Below, in pieces: positions 1 through 9,516 of a stretch of DNA of 64,000 bases (positions are counted from its first letter, which is position 1; each line of letters opens with the position of its first letter). A model generated the notes under the pieces. The model was not told the DNA's origin, searched no databases, and saw only the letters and a list, made by a program, of their open reading frames with translations. A program made the translations under genes and the position numbers. This DNA is from Forficula auricularia (lineage: Eukaryota; Arthropoda; Insecta; Dermaptera; Forficulidae). The stretch spans positions 11,705,044 to 11,769,043 of the forward strand of contig JALMQS010000085.1 of NCBI GenBank assembly GCA_024734495.1. The letters run 5' to 3'.

Positions 1-212
1 GAAACATTTTAAGAAACTTTGCATTTGTACTTCGAAAATTAATTAAAAAAAACCTAAAAAAATTTTTTGTTCAAACTTGAGACCTGGTTAGATTGATAGG
101 ACAATAAATAAAATAACTAGTTTGAATGATAGGTTAACTTAACTACAGAATGCTGAGAATTGAATGATAGGCAGTCCAGGAATAAATAAAAATATTATTT
201 TCATTAAAAGAA

Positions 213-368
213 TATTTAATGGAAGGTTTTAATTTTTACAGTTTTTTGAAAGCAACGTTTCCGGATTTTTATTCATTCTTCAAAGGTTCAAAAGGGCCAA
301 TAAAGAAGGGAAGATCCTGCGAAACGTCGGTTTTAAAAAACTCTAAAAATTGAACCTTCATTAAATTT
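213..368. repeat. Foldback element with two decayed hammerhead-like motifs
   Basis: Two inverted arms of about 45 bp (around 213-262 and 322-368) are separated by a short centre. Each arm holds a GAAACGTT or GAAACGTC block followed by an arm sequence rich in A. The minus-strand motif reads TTGAAGA, a short stem, then GAAACGTTG; the plus-strand motif keeps GAAACGTCGG but has lost the CUGANGA box. This looks like an old relative of the hammerhead foldbacks at 11.5, 12.3 and 22 kb. Confidence 0.5.
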
Positions 369-669
369 GTAACAACTGTGAATAAGTGTGTAAAATCGAT
401 TTTTGTGAAAAATTGACTAACTTCTCAGGAAGGAAGGCCTGGTGTTGGCCACATTGTGAATAAGTTTCTAGTCCGTAGGAATCGCAGCCCTTTAAAGTTT
501 GGTAAAAGGGACTTACCATACACACTTATTAACAGTTGTTACAGAAATATTCTTTTATTGAAAATATTATTTTTATTTATTCATGGACCGTCTTCCATTC
601 AATCCTCAGGAATAAAATTACAAGTCAATATGCTAAGAAAAGCTTCTACGTATATACCTACTGTAGAAC

Positions 670-1070
670 TTCTCAGTATGTAGAGTCCCACTTGAAAATG
701 GCCTCTTTTTTATTAGTGACAGTGAGATTAGGGAAAATAAATATTTACTGTTTATTTTATATTTTCCCGTTAGTAAATTAATTAAATTTTACCTTAATTT
801 AGTTCTCAGTAGGTAAGTCCCACTTGAAAATGGCCTCTTTTTTTATTAGTGACAGTGAGATTAGGGAAAATAAATATTTACTATTTTATATTTTCTTCTT
901 AGTAAATTAATTACATTTTAAATTAATTAAGCTCTCAGTAAGTAAGTCCCACTTGAAAATGGCCTATTTTTTTATTAGGGACAGTGAGATTAGGGAAAAT
1001 AAATATTTACTTTTTATTTTTATAATTTCTCGTTAGTAATTTAATTAAATTTTAAATTAATACCTATCAG
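670..1070. repeat. Tandem repeat, three units of about 130 bp
   Basis: Three head-to-tail units start near 670, 801 and 931. Each begins with a variant of CTCAGTAxGTAxAGTCCCAC and continues through an AAAATGGCCT block and an ATTAGGGAAAATAAATATT block. Units differ by scattered substitutions and small indels, so the array is not very recent. No coding capacity is credible. Confidence 0.8.
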
Positions 1071-1072
1071 GT

Positions 1073-1505
1073 GTATAAAAAAATCTTTGTAACGATCAAA
1101 AGTGGGCGGGATGGATTAGGCACTGGAGCAAGTGAAAGGAAAACGAGACCAGAGGGGCATATTGAATTCTTGGGGCTCAGTTTGGATCCAGGGCTCGGGG
1201 GCTGCATTTGTGCAGACCTCAGGCAGCCAAGGTGGATCATAAAAGGCAGGATGGAGCAAATCAACCTGGTCTATAAAGCAGAGATGTCCTGAGGGGGTGG
1301 ATGCTCTCTGGGAATCTCTGTAGCATCTCAATTATTGACAGAGAGCTTGCTTTAAGATCTCTCTCACAGAAGACTTGTTGAATGGAATTGAATTGACGTC
1401 TCAGAACAATCAGGACATTTTAGGATTAATCAGGGATGAGGAGCCTTTTCATGTTCAAATACCGCAGTTAGTTAGATTGAACTTAATAAAGCCGCATGCA
1501 ACAAT
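1073..1505. other. GC-richer island of unknown nature
   Basis: This stretch is clearly richer in G and C than its surroundings. It contains an open plus-strand run from 1071 to 1292 and a second, about 57-codon run ending at the TAG near 1503. Neither shows a domain I recognise. It could be a decayed retroelement or a host exon remnant; I do not assign a function. Confidence 0.3.
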
Positions 1506-1689
1506 CGATTAGGTGCACTTCAAAATTTATATTTATTATTTTGTAAAATTACAACTATAAAGTATTGGCTTAAAAAAGTAGAAAAATTCTAAAGAAGATT
1601 TCGCACACTGTCTGTACATTGTCATTCAATGGATCTAATTTAAAATATTTTGTTTTTCTGAGAGTAGCAATGTTGTTGTTCCCTCAGGT

Positions 1690-2147
1690 TGTCCTAAGCT
1701 TGATGCAAATCAAATATATATGGTGCACAGTAAAAACCGGTTTTTAGTAAAAACGGGTTCTTAATAGTTAAAACGTGTTTCGCTGAATACCTTTCTGGCA
1801 ACTAGAATTTACTGATGTTGGTTGAGTTTGGTCCAAAGGTCTAGAACGCTTCATTTTGGGTGTTTATTTTCAAAAAAATTTTAAACGAAAATGTCAAAAA
1901 TTACATCCACATTAGAAGAAAAGTTGTAGAGGATGTAATTTTTAACATTTTCGTTATGAAAATAAACACCCAAAATGAAGCGGAAGGTCGAAAATGAAGA
2001 TTCTAGACCTTTGGACCAAACTCAGACCAACATCAGTAAATTCTAGTTGCCACAAAGGTATTTAGTGAAACGTGCTTTAACTATAGAACCCGTTCTTACT
2101 AAAAGCCGGTTTTGCAACATATATATTTATTTGCATCAAGCTTATTT
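1690..2147. repeat. Long palindrome (about 450 bp foldback)
   Basis: The left part (about 1693-1900) is repeated in inverted orientation on the right (about 1930-2147). Outer ends read AAGCTTGATGCAAATCAAAT and its inverse; inner arms contain the inverse-paired block ACACCCAAAATGAAGC. The centre is short. It resembles a snap-back MITE. No terminal duplication could be fixed. Confidence 0.7.
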
Positions 2148-2154
2148 TTAGATT

Positions 2155-2945
2155 AGATCAATTGGCCAAACAAATAGATTTTAAAGAATTTAAAAAGTAC
2201 TATCTTACTGTAAAGTACTTTAAAATGTAATTTTCCTAAAAACTTGATATAATAACCCTTCTTGGGATTCTCAAGCTACATGAATAGTATATTAAATTTG
2301 ATCAAAATTACTATAGTCAAGTCATTTTCAAGTAAATTATAAAAAATTTAATAAATCCTTGAATAATGTACCGACTAATGTTTGTGGGCAGGTATATACC
2401 CAAAACTAATCAGCGTTTCATTTGATTAAAGAATGGTATGTTTTCATTTTCATTTCAAGTTGAACTGTAATGAAAAAATTGTCAACGAAAAAAAAAAGGA
2501 ATCCATCCGAGGGGTGAACCGCGATTGGAATTAGGTCTACACGTCTTTGGAATTATGTGGAATTATTCTGGAATTATTTTGGAATTCATTTGATAATGCC
2601 CTTCATCTATTGCCTTCTACTTGGAAATGAAAGTGGAAATGGAAGTAGGTGTACACGATCAGGTCGCGGTCCACCCTTCAAATCCATCCATCCACAGGGA
2701 CTAAATGAAAAATGGCACTTGTTGGCCTCTGGACAAGACCCATGTACTTTTGGCAAAACCATCAAGAACCTGAATGTATACTACGAATTGTGACTTTGGT
2801 TGAGACCATGGGTTCCCTATTCTTTTCCTGAGGCCCATTTGAAGTTGCGCTTGCCGCGAGACCGATGGCAAAGCATGGGTAAAGGAAAAATCGAGTGAAA
2901 TCAATACTTCAGCCTTGATATGCATCTCAAGCGTACAGAGTAAAT
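2155..2945 (-). repeat. Repeat family F2, reverse copy, split by a hAT MITE
   Basis: Sequence matching the inverse of the F2 repeat at 3685-4250 and 17811-18404 (landmarks: the GCATGGGTAAAG end, the CGACGAGA-like region, and the tail with paired AGTACTTT blocks). The copy is interrupted at 2508-2680 by a hAT-type MITE. The (ATCC)n stretch next to the insertion is part of F2 itself. Confidence 0.65.
2508..2680. mobile_element. hAT-type MITE, copy 1 (173 bp)
   Basis: Terminal inverted repeats read CGAGGGGTGAACCGCGA at the left and the inverse of a slightly diverged version at the right. The element is flanked by an exact 8-bp duplication AATCCATC (2500-2507 and 2681-2688). Two more copies lie at 13637-13803 and 63492-63656, each with its own perfect 8-bp duplication. 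An 8-bp duplication is the mark of hAT transposition. No transposase is encoded. Confidence 0.9.
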
Positions 2946-3445
2946 ACGGTCATATTTTATTTGTCCTAGTTCTATTATGTTTGTATTAATAAGTTTTCCC
3001 CCTGTGCCATGTTCCAACGTTCTAGCTTTAACCGTTCATAGACAAAAAAAATGCTAAATTAAAATATTTAATATTATTATGAATGCTTTATTATATAATT
3101 CAGATGAATCTCGTCTTAAGACTCTATCGCACTTTTATGTGCAGTTGTGCACTAATTCATAAGTATAAATTATTAGATATGTAGGAATATATAGCCATGC
3201 AGGGTTATTATAAATCGTCATTGCCTAGGTGCAGTTAGTATGATAACAACATCACCATTATGATGCTAATATATTAATTATGTCCTAAATTTATGTTATA
3301 TCTCTATATCAAGACTAGTCAGGAATGATTAATTGTATCAGGAAGATAAAAAATTCGCTTTCTTCAATTTTTTGCCCAAAACAAATTTTTTAAATTCTAT
3401 TAATTAATAAAGTAAAGGGTGTGTAGTTTCACAGTGAATGAAATA
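2946..3445. other. AT-rich intergenic sequence
   Basis: Low-complexity AT-rich sequence with short stop-riddled reading frames. I see no gene, RNA or element boundary here. Confidence 0.5.
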
Positions 3446-3578
3446 AAACTCAAAGAGGTTTATACAAACTCAATATATTTCGGATTATTAGTCCATCATC
3501 AGGATTTTTCAGGTTAAAAACTAATGATCCGAAATATATTGAGTTTGTTATAAAAAACACCTCTTTTGTGTTTATTTC
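3446..3578. repeat. Foldback element with hammerhead-like centre
   Basis: Inverted arms (about 3452-3500 and 3511-3575) share the block CAATATATTTCGGAT and its inverse. On the minus strand the centre reads CCTGATGA, then a TGGA/TCC stem, then GAAATATATTG. So the CUGAUGA box and GAAA box are in hammerhead order, but the usual GUC cleavage triplet is missing. The right arm lacks the CUGAUGA box. Confidence 0.55.
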
Positions 3579-3684
3579 ATTCGTATGTTTTATTGTTAAT
3601 TAATATCGTTTCACCTAAAATCTTGAGCACTTTCTCTAATAAAAATTCTATTAACAACTAAACATTTTCAACAATTTTTTGTTG

Positions 3685-4250
3685 TTTTTTACTTTATCAA
3701 TGCGAAGCATGGGAGAAAGTATTGTAATCGCTCTCGCGGCAAGCGCGACTTCAAAGGGTCCTCAGGTAAAGACTACGGAACCCATGGACTCAATTAAGGT
3801 CACAAATTGAAGTATTCAATGAGATTGAATTTTAGCACGTGACGGTTTTGCCAAAAATTACCTGGAATCTCGTCGAGAGGCCAAAAAGTGCCATTTTTTT
3901 TGGAAGTGCGTGCGGATGGATGGATGGATGGATGTATGTTATCGTTTTTTTCGTCCACGATTTTTTCCACACCGTTGCACTGATTGAAATGAAATTGAAA
4001 ACCTACCATTAGTTTAACAAAATGAAGCGCTGATTAGTTTTTGCGTACATATCGGCCCACAAACATTAGTACTTTATTTCAGTACTTTTTTAGTTTTTTT
4101 CTAAATATCTTGAAAATGACTTAACCAATTTTGATGAAATTTAATATCCTAATTAAAGTACCTTGGGGACCACAAAAAAAGGTTAAATAAAAAGTTTTAG
4201 TAAAATTATATTTTAAAGTACTTTACTCTAGAGTAAGATAGTACTAATTT
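3685..4250 (+). repeat. Repeat family F2, forward copy
   Basis: Begins near ACTTTATCAATGCGAAGCAT and runs through the landmarks GGGTCCTCAGGTAAAGACTA, a (GGAT)n stretch and a tail with AGTACTTT blocks. It closely matches 17811-18404, where the same sequence is inserted inside another repeat, which defines it as an independent mobile unit of about 0.6 kb. No coding capacity. The end chemistry is unclear. Confidence 0.7.
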
Positions 4251-4299
4251 TAAATTCTCTAAAATTTATTCATTTGATCAGTTTTAATATAGCATCATT

Positions 4300-5290
4300 T
4301 AGCCTTGCTTAAGATAAGAATGGATAGGCTTCTCTCTGTGAAATGCTAAAAATTTGGGAGGAATTTTTATGAGTAACCATAGCAACTGCGTTGTTTTCTT
4401 ATCCGTTACCTTTGCTGAAGACATGAGGAATCGACTTAAAACCAAAAATAGCGATTGATTCTCATCTAGTACTTGAGGAATAACCATTCTATATTGGATT
4501 TTTGACGTTTCGGTTTTTATTAGTAACCATTGCTGAAGACATAGAGAAATCGACTTTAAAACCAAAAATAGCGATTGATTCTCATCTAGTACTTGAGGAA
4601 TAACCATTCTATATTGGATTTTTGACGTTTCGGTTTTTATTAGTAACCATTGCTGAAGACATAGAGGAATCGACTTAAAATCAAAAATAGCGATTGATTC
4701 TCATCTAGTACTTGAGGAATAACCATTCTATATTGGATTTTTGACGTTTCGGTTATTATTGGTAACCATTGCTGAAGACATGGAGGAATCGACTTAAAAT
4801 CAAAAATAGCGATCGATTCTTATCTAATACTAGAGGAATAATCATTCTATATTGCATTTAAGGAACGACTCGTTAGTCTTGAGTTGTTTACCAAAAAGAA
4901 TTTAGTCTTTTTGATTTTAAGTCGATTCTTCTACATTTTCAGTAGAGGTTTCCATTAATAGTCAAAACATCAAAAATGGAATGCAATAAGGTTATTCCTC
5001 TAGTATTAGATAAGAATTGATCGTTATTTTTGATTTTAAGTCGATTCCTCCATGTCTTCAGCAATGGTTACCAATAATAATCGAAACGTCAAAAACCTAA
5101 TGTAGAATTGTTATTCCTCAAGTATTAGATGAGAATCGATGGCTATTTTTGATTTTAAGTCGATTCCTCTATAGTCTTCAGCAATGGTTACCAATAAAAA
5201 CCGAAACGTCAAAAATCCAATGTAGAATGGTTATTCCTCGACTATTAAATGAGAATCGATCATTATTTTTGAATTAAAGTCAACATGAAC
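4300..5290. repeat. Mirror array: 121-bp tandem units, then the same units inverted
   Basis: Four units of about 121 bp run forward from about 4400 to 4870, marked by TTGCTGAAGACAT near 4407, 4529, 4650 and 4769. After a centre near 4860-4930 about three units follow in inverted orientation to about 5290. In the inverted units the plus strand carries a GGTTA/TAACC stem followed by GAAACGTC, the 3' half of a hammerhead-like motif; the matching CUGANGA box is in the wrong orientation. Confidence 0.75.
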
Positions 5291-5891
5291 TGCAAATTGC
5301 AAGTGATATCTGATTAATAATAAAGGAATAAACATATTATTTTTTATTGTTAAAGGATAAATAATTAATATATCCAGTACACACCAAGCCAGCAAAACAT
5401 ATTAATATTTCAAATGAATTTGGATAAAGTTTAGCAACGATCCGTTGCAGTTTATTTATATTCAAATAAATCATTTGTAAATCTTTAGAATTTTAAAAGC
5501 TTGCTAGAGTATTTTATAAATGAAGGAATAATTCAGCATTTTAAAAGGAATAAAATTAGCTTTCGAGAAGTTCTTTTCTAAGCATGAATAATAAAATAAG
5601 AGCATTGCAAACTTTTTTGATGAAAAATATATCCGGGCAGTTAATTTATCAACCAAAAAAAATAGATCTTGATTGAACTTTCTACATTTAAAAACCGTAT
5701 ATAATGCCTTGACCTCCGAGAAGAAACCTATCTAACATACATATCACACACTCATAACAATTTTTTATTAAAAAATTTAATCTTCATCATAAAAAATCTT
5801 AAAATATCTTGAAGAAAAATCTTAAAGACATCTCACCAAGAGCTTTATAAGACATCTTCAGAATCGAGCAGCAAAATAATATTAGATATGT
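5291..5891. other. AT-rich sequence with an F2 tail fragment
   Basis: Mostly AT-rich sequence without a gene. Positions about 5395-5455 match the right end of repeat F2 (compare 18345-18404). The stretch ends at the assembly gap. Confidence 0.5.
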
Positions 5892-5991
5892 NNNNNNNNN
5901 NNNNNNNNNNNNNNNNNNNNNNNNNNNNNNNNNNNNNNNNNNNNNNNNNNNNNNNNNNNNNNNNNNNNNNNNNNNNNNNNNNNNNNNNNNN
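5892..5991. other. Assembly gap (100 N)
   Basis: Exactly 100 N, the usual placeholder for a gap of unknown length. The sequence resumes directly in the arm of a hammerhead-bearing foldback, so a collapsed or unresolved palindrome is a likely cause. Confidence 0.95.
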
Positions 5992-6011
5992 ATAAATTAA
6001 TTCCTGTGAAT

Positions 6012-6072
6012 ACATTGTAATAGACTGATGAAGAGGGCAAAGCCCTCGAAACTATAGTCTCGTTATAAATAA
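6012..6072 (+). ncRNA. Type I hammerhead ribozyme motif, best match in window
   Basis: CTGATGA at 6025-6031 is followed by a six-pair stem II (GAGGGC 6033-6038 with GCCCTC 6042-6047, loop AAA), then GAAAC at 6048-6052, a TATA loop and GTC at 6057-6059. Helix III would be just A-U and C-G closed by TATA, which is itself self-complementary. All invariant core positions of the hammerhead consensus are present. Stem I is imperfect (GA with UC, then bulged pairs). This minimal helix III is known from Penelope-like elements and animal retrozymes. Activity is inferred, not shown. Confidence 0.7.
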
Positions 6073-6119
6073 ATAAAATTTATAATTCCAGCAGAAGACA
6101 CACTCTTTTATTGTCTCCT

Positions 6120-6420
6120 TCAAGAAAAATAATCATTAAAATCGGTTCATAAACAAAGAAGTTATGCTTGAACAAACATATCAAAAAAGGTCCAATACCA
6201 ATGAAAAAAAACGAGACCAATCGGAAACTAGACTGAACCCAATGCGAAAAAATCATCAAAATCGGTTAACAATTGGCAAAGATATGAGGTAACATATACA
6301 CAAAAAAAATTCAATCGAATTGAGAACCTCCTCCGTTTTTGAACTCGGTTAAAAACTGATGTTGCTATCCACATGACTTTACTATACACCTGCTCTTTTC
6401 TCTTATATTTAATATTTAAT
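6120..6420 (-). repeat. Accgacttc/ggagg repeat, reverse copy
   Basis: Matches the inverse of the left part of the element at 37085-37790: landmarks are GAACCTCCTCC, the stretch about calling a CGGTTAACAATTGGC block, and the CGGTTCATAAACAAAGAAGT block. It sits between two hammerhead-bearing arms. Non-coding. Confidence 0.6.
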
Positions 6421-6487
6421 AAAATAATTAATTAAAGGAGACAATAAAAGAGTGTGTCTTCTGCTGGAAAAATAAATTTTTTAATTT

Positions 6488-6546
6488 ATTTATAACGAGA
6501 CTATAATTTCGAGGGTTTTGACCTCTTCATCAGACTATTAGAATTG
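6488..6546 (-). ncRNA. Hammerhead ribozyme motif (minus strand)
   Basis: On the minus strand CTGATGA (6534-6528), a stem II of GAGG/CCTC, GAAA (6510-6507), then TTATAGTC. It is the inverted partner of the decayed motif at 6598-6645 and a close relative of the motif at 6012-6072. Helix III would use a U-G pair in place of C-G. Probably weaker than its plus-strand relative. Confidence 0.6.
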
Positions 6547-6597
6547 ATTTACAGGAATTGATGTGAAGTTCACTTTCACACATCATTTCCTCAATTG

Positions 6598-6645
6598 TTA
6601 TAGACTTTTAGAAGAGGCCCTCAAAACTATATTCTCGTTATCTAT
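6598..6645 (+). ncRNA. Decayed hammerhead motif
   Basis: Aligns with 6012-6072 but the CUGAUGA box has become CTTTTAGA, stem II is shortened to one strand, GAAAC has become AAAAC and GTC has become TTC. This shows loss of the core after insertion. Expected inactive. Confidence 0.55.
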
Positions 6646-6675
6646 CTACTCTTATTAAACGAGCAAAAATTGTTT

Positions 6676-6677
<2 letters not shown>

Positions 6678-6752
<75 letters not shown>
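6678..6752. repeat. (TA)n microsatellite
   Basis: About 37 TA dinucleotides. It lies inside the Helitron-like element; the corresponding place in the 23478-24519 copy has an ATA-rich run. Confidence 0.95.
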
Positions 6753-6757
<5 letters not shown>

Positions 6758-7019
6758 TGTATCTTAGTTCTATTTTGAAAACGGCTCTAGCGATTTTGAT
6801 GAAACAAAATCTATTAACAAGTTTTGAGGATGAGAAAACGATCTGGCTAGGTCTGGACCTCGACAAATTTAATCTTAATTGATCTTTTCTTAATTAAAGT
6901 AATTATTGATAGATGAAAATCTCAATAAAAAAGTTTGTTTACATTTTTTTCAATTATCTTTTATTTTTAATTGGTTTTTTTAATTTTAAAACCCAGAAAT
7001 AGTTTATAGCAAATATTAA

Positions 7020-7755
7020 TATATTATATTAAAATTAGGAATTTTTTATTTGTGGAGGAAAGAGAGGAGGACCAATCGATTTGATTGGGGAATAATGGAA
7101 TTTAAATAATTATCGGAAAAGAGGTTTTTTTATCTAATTAGATTTTTCCTCTTACTAAAAACACGGACTAAATATGAATAAGGACACTCGATGGTGGAGA
7201 AGCAATCTCCGAAATCGAAGCTAAAATACAAGGTATACATTAATTAATGTAAAATAATTGGTTTAATAAATTTTTTATTTGTGGGATTGGGAGGAATGAG
7301 GATTGATTGAGGGATACAAATCGACTTGATTGGGGAATAATGGAATTGAAATAATTATCGGAAAAGAGGTTTTTTATTCTAATTAGATTTTTCCTCTTAT
7401 TAAAAACAAGGACTAAAGAGGAATAAAGACACTCGATGGTGGAGAAGTAATCTCCGGAATCGAAGCAAAAAATACAATGTATACATTAATTATTGTAAAA
7501 TAATTGGTTTAATAAAATTTATTTTTTATTTGTGGGATGGAGGAGCAAACCAATCGACTTGATTGGGGAATAATGGAATTGAAATAATTATCGGAAAAGA
7601 GGTTTTTTTATCTAATTAGATTTTTCCTCTTATTAAAAACAAGGACTAAAGATGAATAAGGACACTCGATGGCGGAGAAGTAATCTCGGAATCGAAGCAA
7701 AAATACAATGTATACATTAATTATTGTAAAATAATTGGTTTAATAAAATTTATAA
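7020..7755. repeat. Tandem repeat, three units of about 240 bp
   Basis: Three units begin near 7025, 7268 and 7518. Each contains TTGATTGGGGAATAATGGAA, a TTAGATTTTTCCTCTTA block and a hairpin GGAGAAGxAATCTCC. This is a minisatellite internal to the Helitron-like element, a usual place for such arrays. Confidence 0.8.
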
Positions 7756-8039
7756 AAAAAAATTATTTGTTTTTAATTAACAGGTGTCTAAATCATAACA
7801 AAATAGATGTGTTTACAAATAAAGTGGTTGAAGTTGCTTTTTTTTATATAACTTGGAAACAAATCTTATTTAATTTTATGTTTTTATTTCAGATCCTATA
7901 CGATTATTTTTTTTATTATTATTTTCCTATTTATTTATTTATAATGTTTATCAATATGAACGAATGTGGGCAAATTGGTGTACGAGTATACAAATATACA
8001 CATAATATGTGGAACATTAGAAAGCTAGAAATGCAAAAA

Positions 8040-8155
8040 CTGGGTGCGGGGTGCGGAATATGGGAGGTGGAGTGCAGTTGTGGGTGATCCGGGGGTGGGG
8101 GAGTGGGGGTGTAGTGGTGAGGGCGAGGTGTATGTTTTCGGGAGGGTGGTCAGGG
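8040..8155 (+). repeat. G-rich array near the Helitron-like 3' end
   Basis: A run of GGGG blocks (GTGCGGGG-type units) lies between the GGCTAGAAATGCAAAAACTGG-like unit and the terminal hairpin. The same arrangement occurs near 23500-23650 (inverse), 35230-35330 and in the family 1 Helitrons. The many G tracts could form quadruplexes. Confidence 0.6.
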
Positions 8156-8255
8156 GATACCATGCATCGCTCGGTGGCTCCAGGTACTAAATAAATTTAA
8201 AAATAAATTTTTACCGCAGAAGACACACTCTTTTATAGTCTCCTTTAATTTGTAA

Positions 8256-8479
8256 AAATTCTGCTACTCTCGGCAAAAAGAAACATTCAAAATAATTTAT
8301 TTACGAAAGAACCCTCCCCCTTCTGAATTTCGGATTCATTAGTAATTTATGATATATATATATTTATTATAATTGGCTTGCGCGACGATATACGTAGGCG
8401 TGATTTTTTTAATTTCAAAATCCACTAATGACAAAATAAAATAAATTTAATAAAATTAGGAAATTTAAATTAATATTTT
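8256..8479. other. AT-rich sequence
   Basis: No gene. A short fragment CTGCTACTCTCGGCAAAA near 8262 matches the flank of the hairpin unit found at 32.8, 48.4 and 59.9 kb. Confidence 0.4.
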
Positions 8480-8715
8480 AAAACAATTAAAGTAGTTTTT
8501 GGAGAGGGTCTGATAAGGGAATTTAATGGATTTTGATGAGGTAGTCCAAGTTCAAAAAAAGATAATTATAACTATCTTTTTTTATTCAAAACAGACGTTT
8601 GGGAGAAGGAGGGAAATAAACCTACCAAACATCGGTTTTGAATAAAAACAATATAATTATAATTATCTCTCTTATTTGAACCTTGGCCTCATCAAAACCC
8701 ATTAAATTATTTTAA
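8480..8715. repeat. Foldback with degenerate hammerhead-like motif
   Basis: Arms around 8520-8600 and 8635-8715 are inverse of one another (TTTAATGGGTTTTGATGAGG type). The centre reads GAGAAGGAGGGAAATAAACC then TACCAAACATCGG, clearly related to the motif at 12432-12475, but GAAACGTC is mutated. Expected inactive. Confidence 0.55.
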
Positions 8716-9447
8716 AACCCACTAATATTTAACGAGTTCATATTTTTCGTGTCCCTTCCAGCAAGATGTTCGGCCAAGCTTCGATTTTCGTTTGGAAATT
8801 TTATTATATAAAATTATTTTTGAAACCCCTCCCCCCACTTCACCCTCTTTTGGGTCACTATCAATTTCACATAATGGGTCATTTTTATAAAGTAAGTAAT
8901 ATATGGTGCATATGCGAAATCGATCAAAGGATCTTAGAGTTATAGTAATACTTCTACTTTTTGAGCCACCGCCACAATTTTAGTCACCGAAAAAAATAAT
9001 ATATCTCTTTTTTTTATTATAGATCCCTTTTATAGTAAATTTCATTTTTCTTGGTTTTATTAGGTTGAAAATTTTATAATTTTAATTTTTGAAGAGCCTC
9101 CACCCAGTTAATTTTAGGTTCAATTTCAACCAAAATCTTAATCAGTTCTTAATATCAATATAAAGAATCTACATGTGAAATTTTCTTTTGATATTCACGC
9201 TAGTTTATGAGCTAGAGCGTAGACAATATTTGGTAACGTACAAACAACCAAAACGATATTTTTTCACCATCATTTTATACACCATATAATTCGCAAAATT
9301 TTTGAGTTATTTTGTCGAAGTTATTAGAAGAATAAAGAGGTTTAAACCTTGCTCATTCAGATTTATAATACTTGCAAAGTTTTTATTTGGATATATACTA
9401 AACTTGTAAATGAATTAATAGGAAGTCCAATCGTTTGGAAATCTTAC
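8716..9447. other. AT-rich sequence with a degraded repeat copy
   Basis: No gene. Positions about 8830-9265 resemble, in inverse orientation, the middle of the ACTTTACC terminal-repeat element (compare 30060-30230), with many differences. Confidence 0.45.
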
Positions 9448-9516
9448 CTTGTGGGTAGAAATTCGGGTCTCTCGAAACTGCTTACGATGGAAGCAAGAGT
9501 TTCGACATCTTCGGCA
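9448..9516 (-). other. Exon-like island B1 (minus strand)
   Basis: A 69-nt GC-richer block bounded on the minus strand by a good acceptor (TTTGTTCTAG) and donor (CAAG then GTAAGAT). Two frames are open. Its CTTGCTTCCATCGTA core matches CTTGCCCCCATCGTA in the island at 15464-15542. It is one of a series of such islands 5-6 kb apart. Product and even coding status are unknown. Confidence 0.35.

Larger units (their letters stand above)
6645..8187 (+). mobile_element. Helitron-like element, family 2, full copy (1543 bp)
   Basis: The 5' end is TCTACTCTTATTAAACGAGC, preceded by A; the 3' end carries a hairpin (of the ACCGAGC/GCTCGGT type, here CATCGCTCGGT) followed by CCAGGTAC and then T. Insertion between A and T without target duplication, a 5' TC and a 3' subterminal hairpin are Helitron features. 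The 3' end is TAC, not the usual CTRR. The second copy at 23478-24519 has the same ends and the same A/T insertion. The inside holds a (TA)n run, three 240-bp tandem units and a G-rich array; no Rep/helicase is encoded. Confidence 0.65.
6421..8255. repeat. Hammerhead foldback, interrupted by a Helitron-like element
   Basis: Left arm 6421-6545 (minus-strand hammerhead), centre near 6570, right arm from 6598 (decayed plus-strand motif). The right arm breaks at 6644 and resumes at 8188 with TAAATAAATTT and the GCAGAAGACACACTC block, exactly what follows the motif in the copy at 6060-6110. The intervening 6645-8187 is the inserted element. Arms are divergent: both motifs point outwards. Confidence 0.7.

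Noticed and set aside
4299..4607. Internally repetitive 102-residue frame
   Set aside because: It only reflects the 121-bp tandem units; other frames and the mirrored half show the same period.
4400..4870. Hammerhead ribozymes in the 121-bp units
   Set aside because: CTGAAGA and GAAACGTC occur in the units, but on opposite strands, so the required order is absent.
6642..6882. Open frames rich in Tyr and Ile on both strands
   Set aside because: They are translations of the (TA)n run and the Helitron-like sequence around it.
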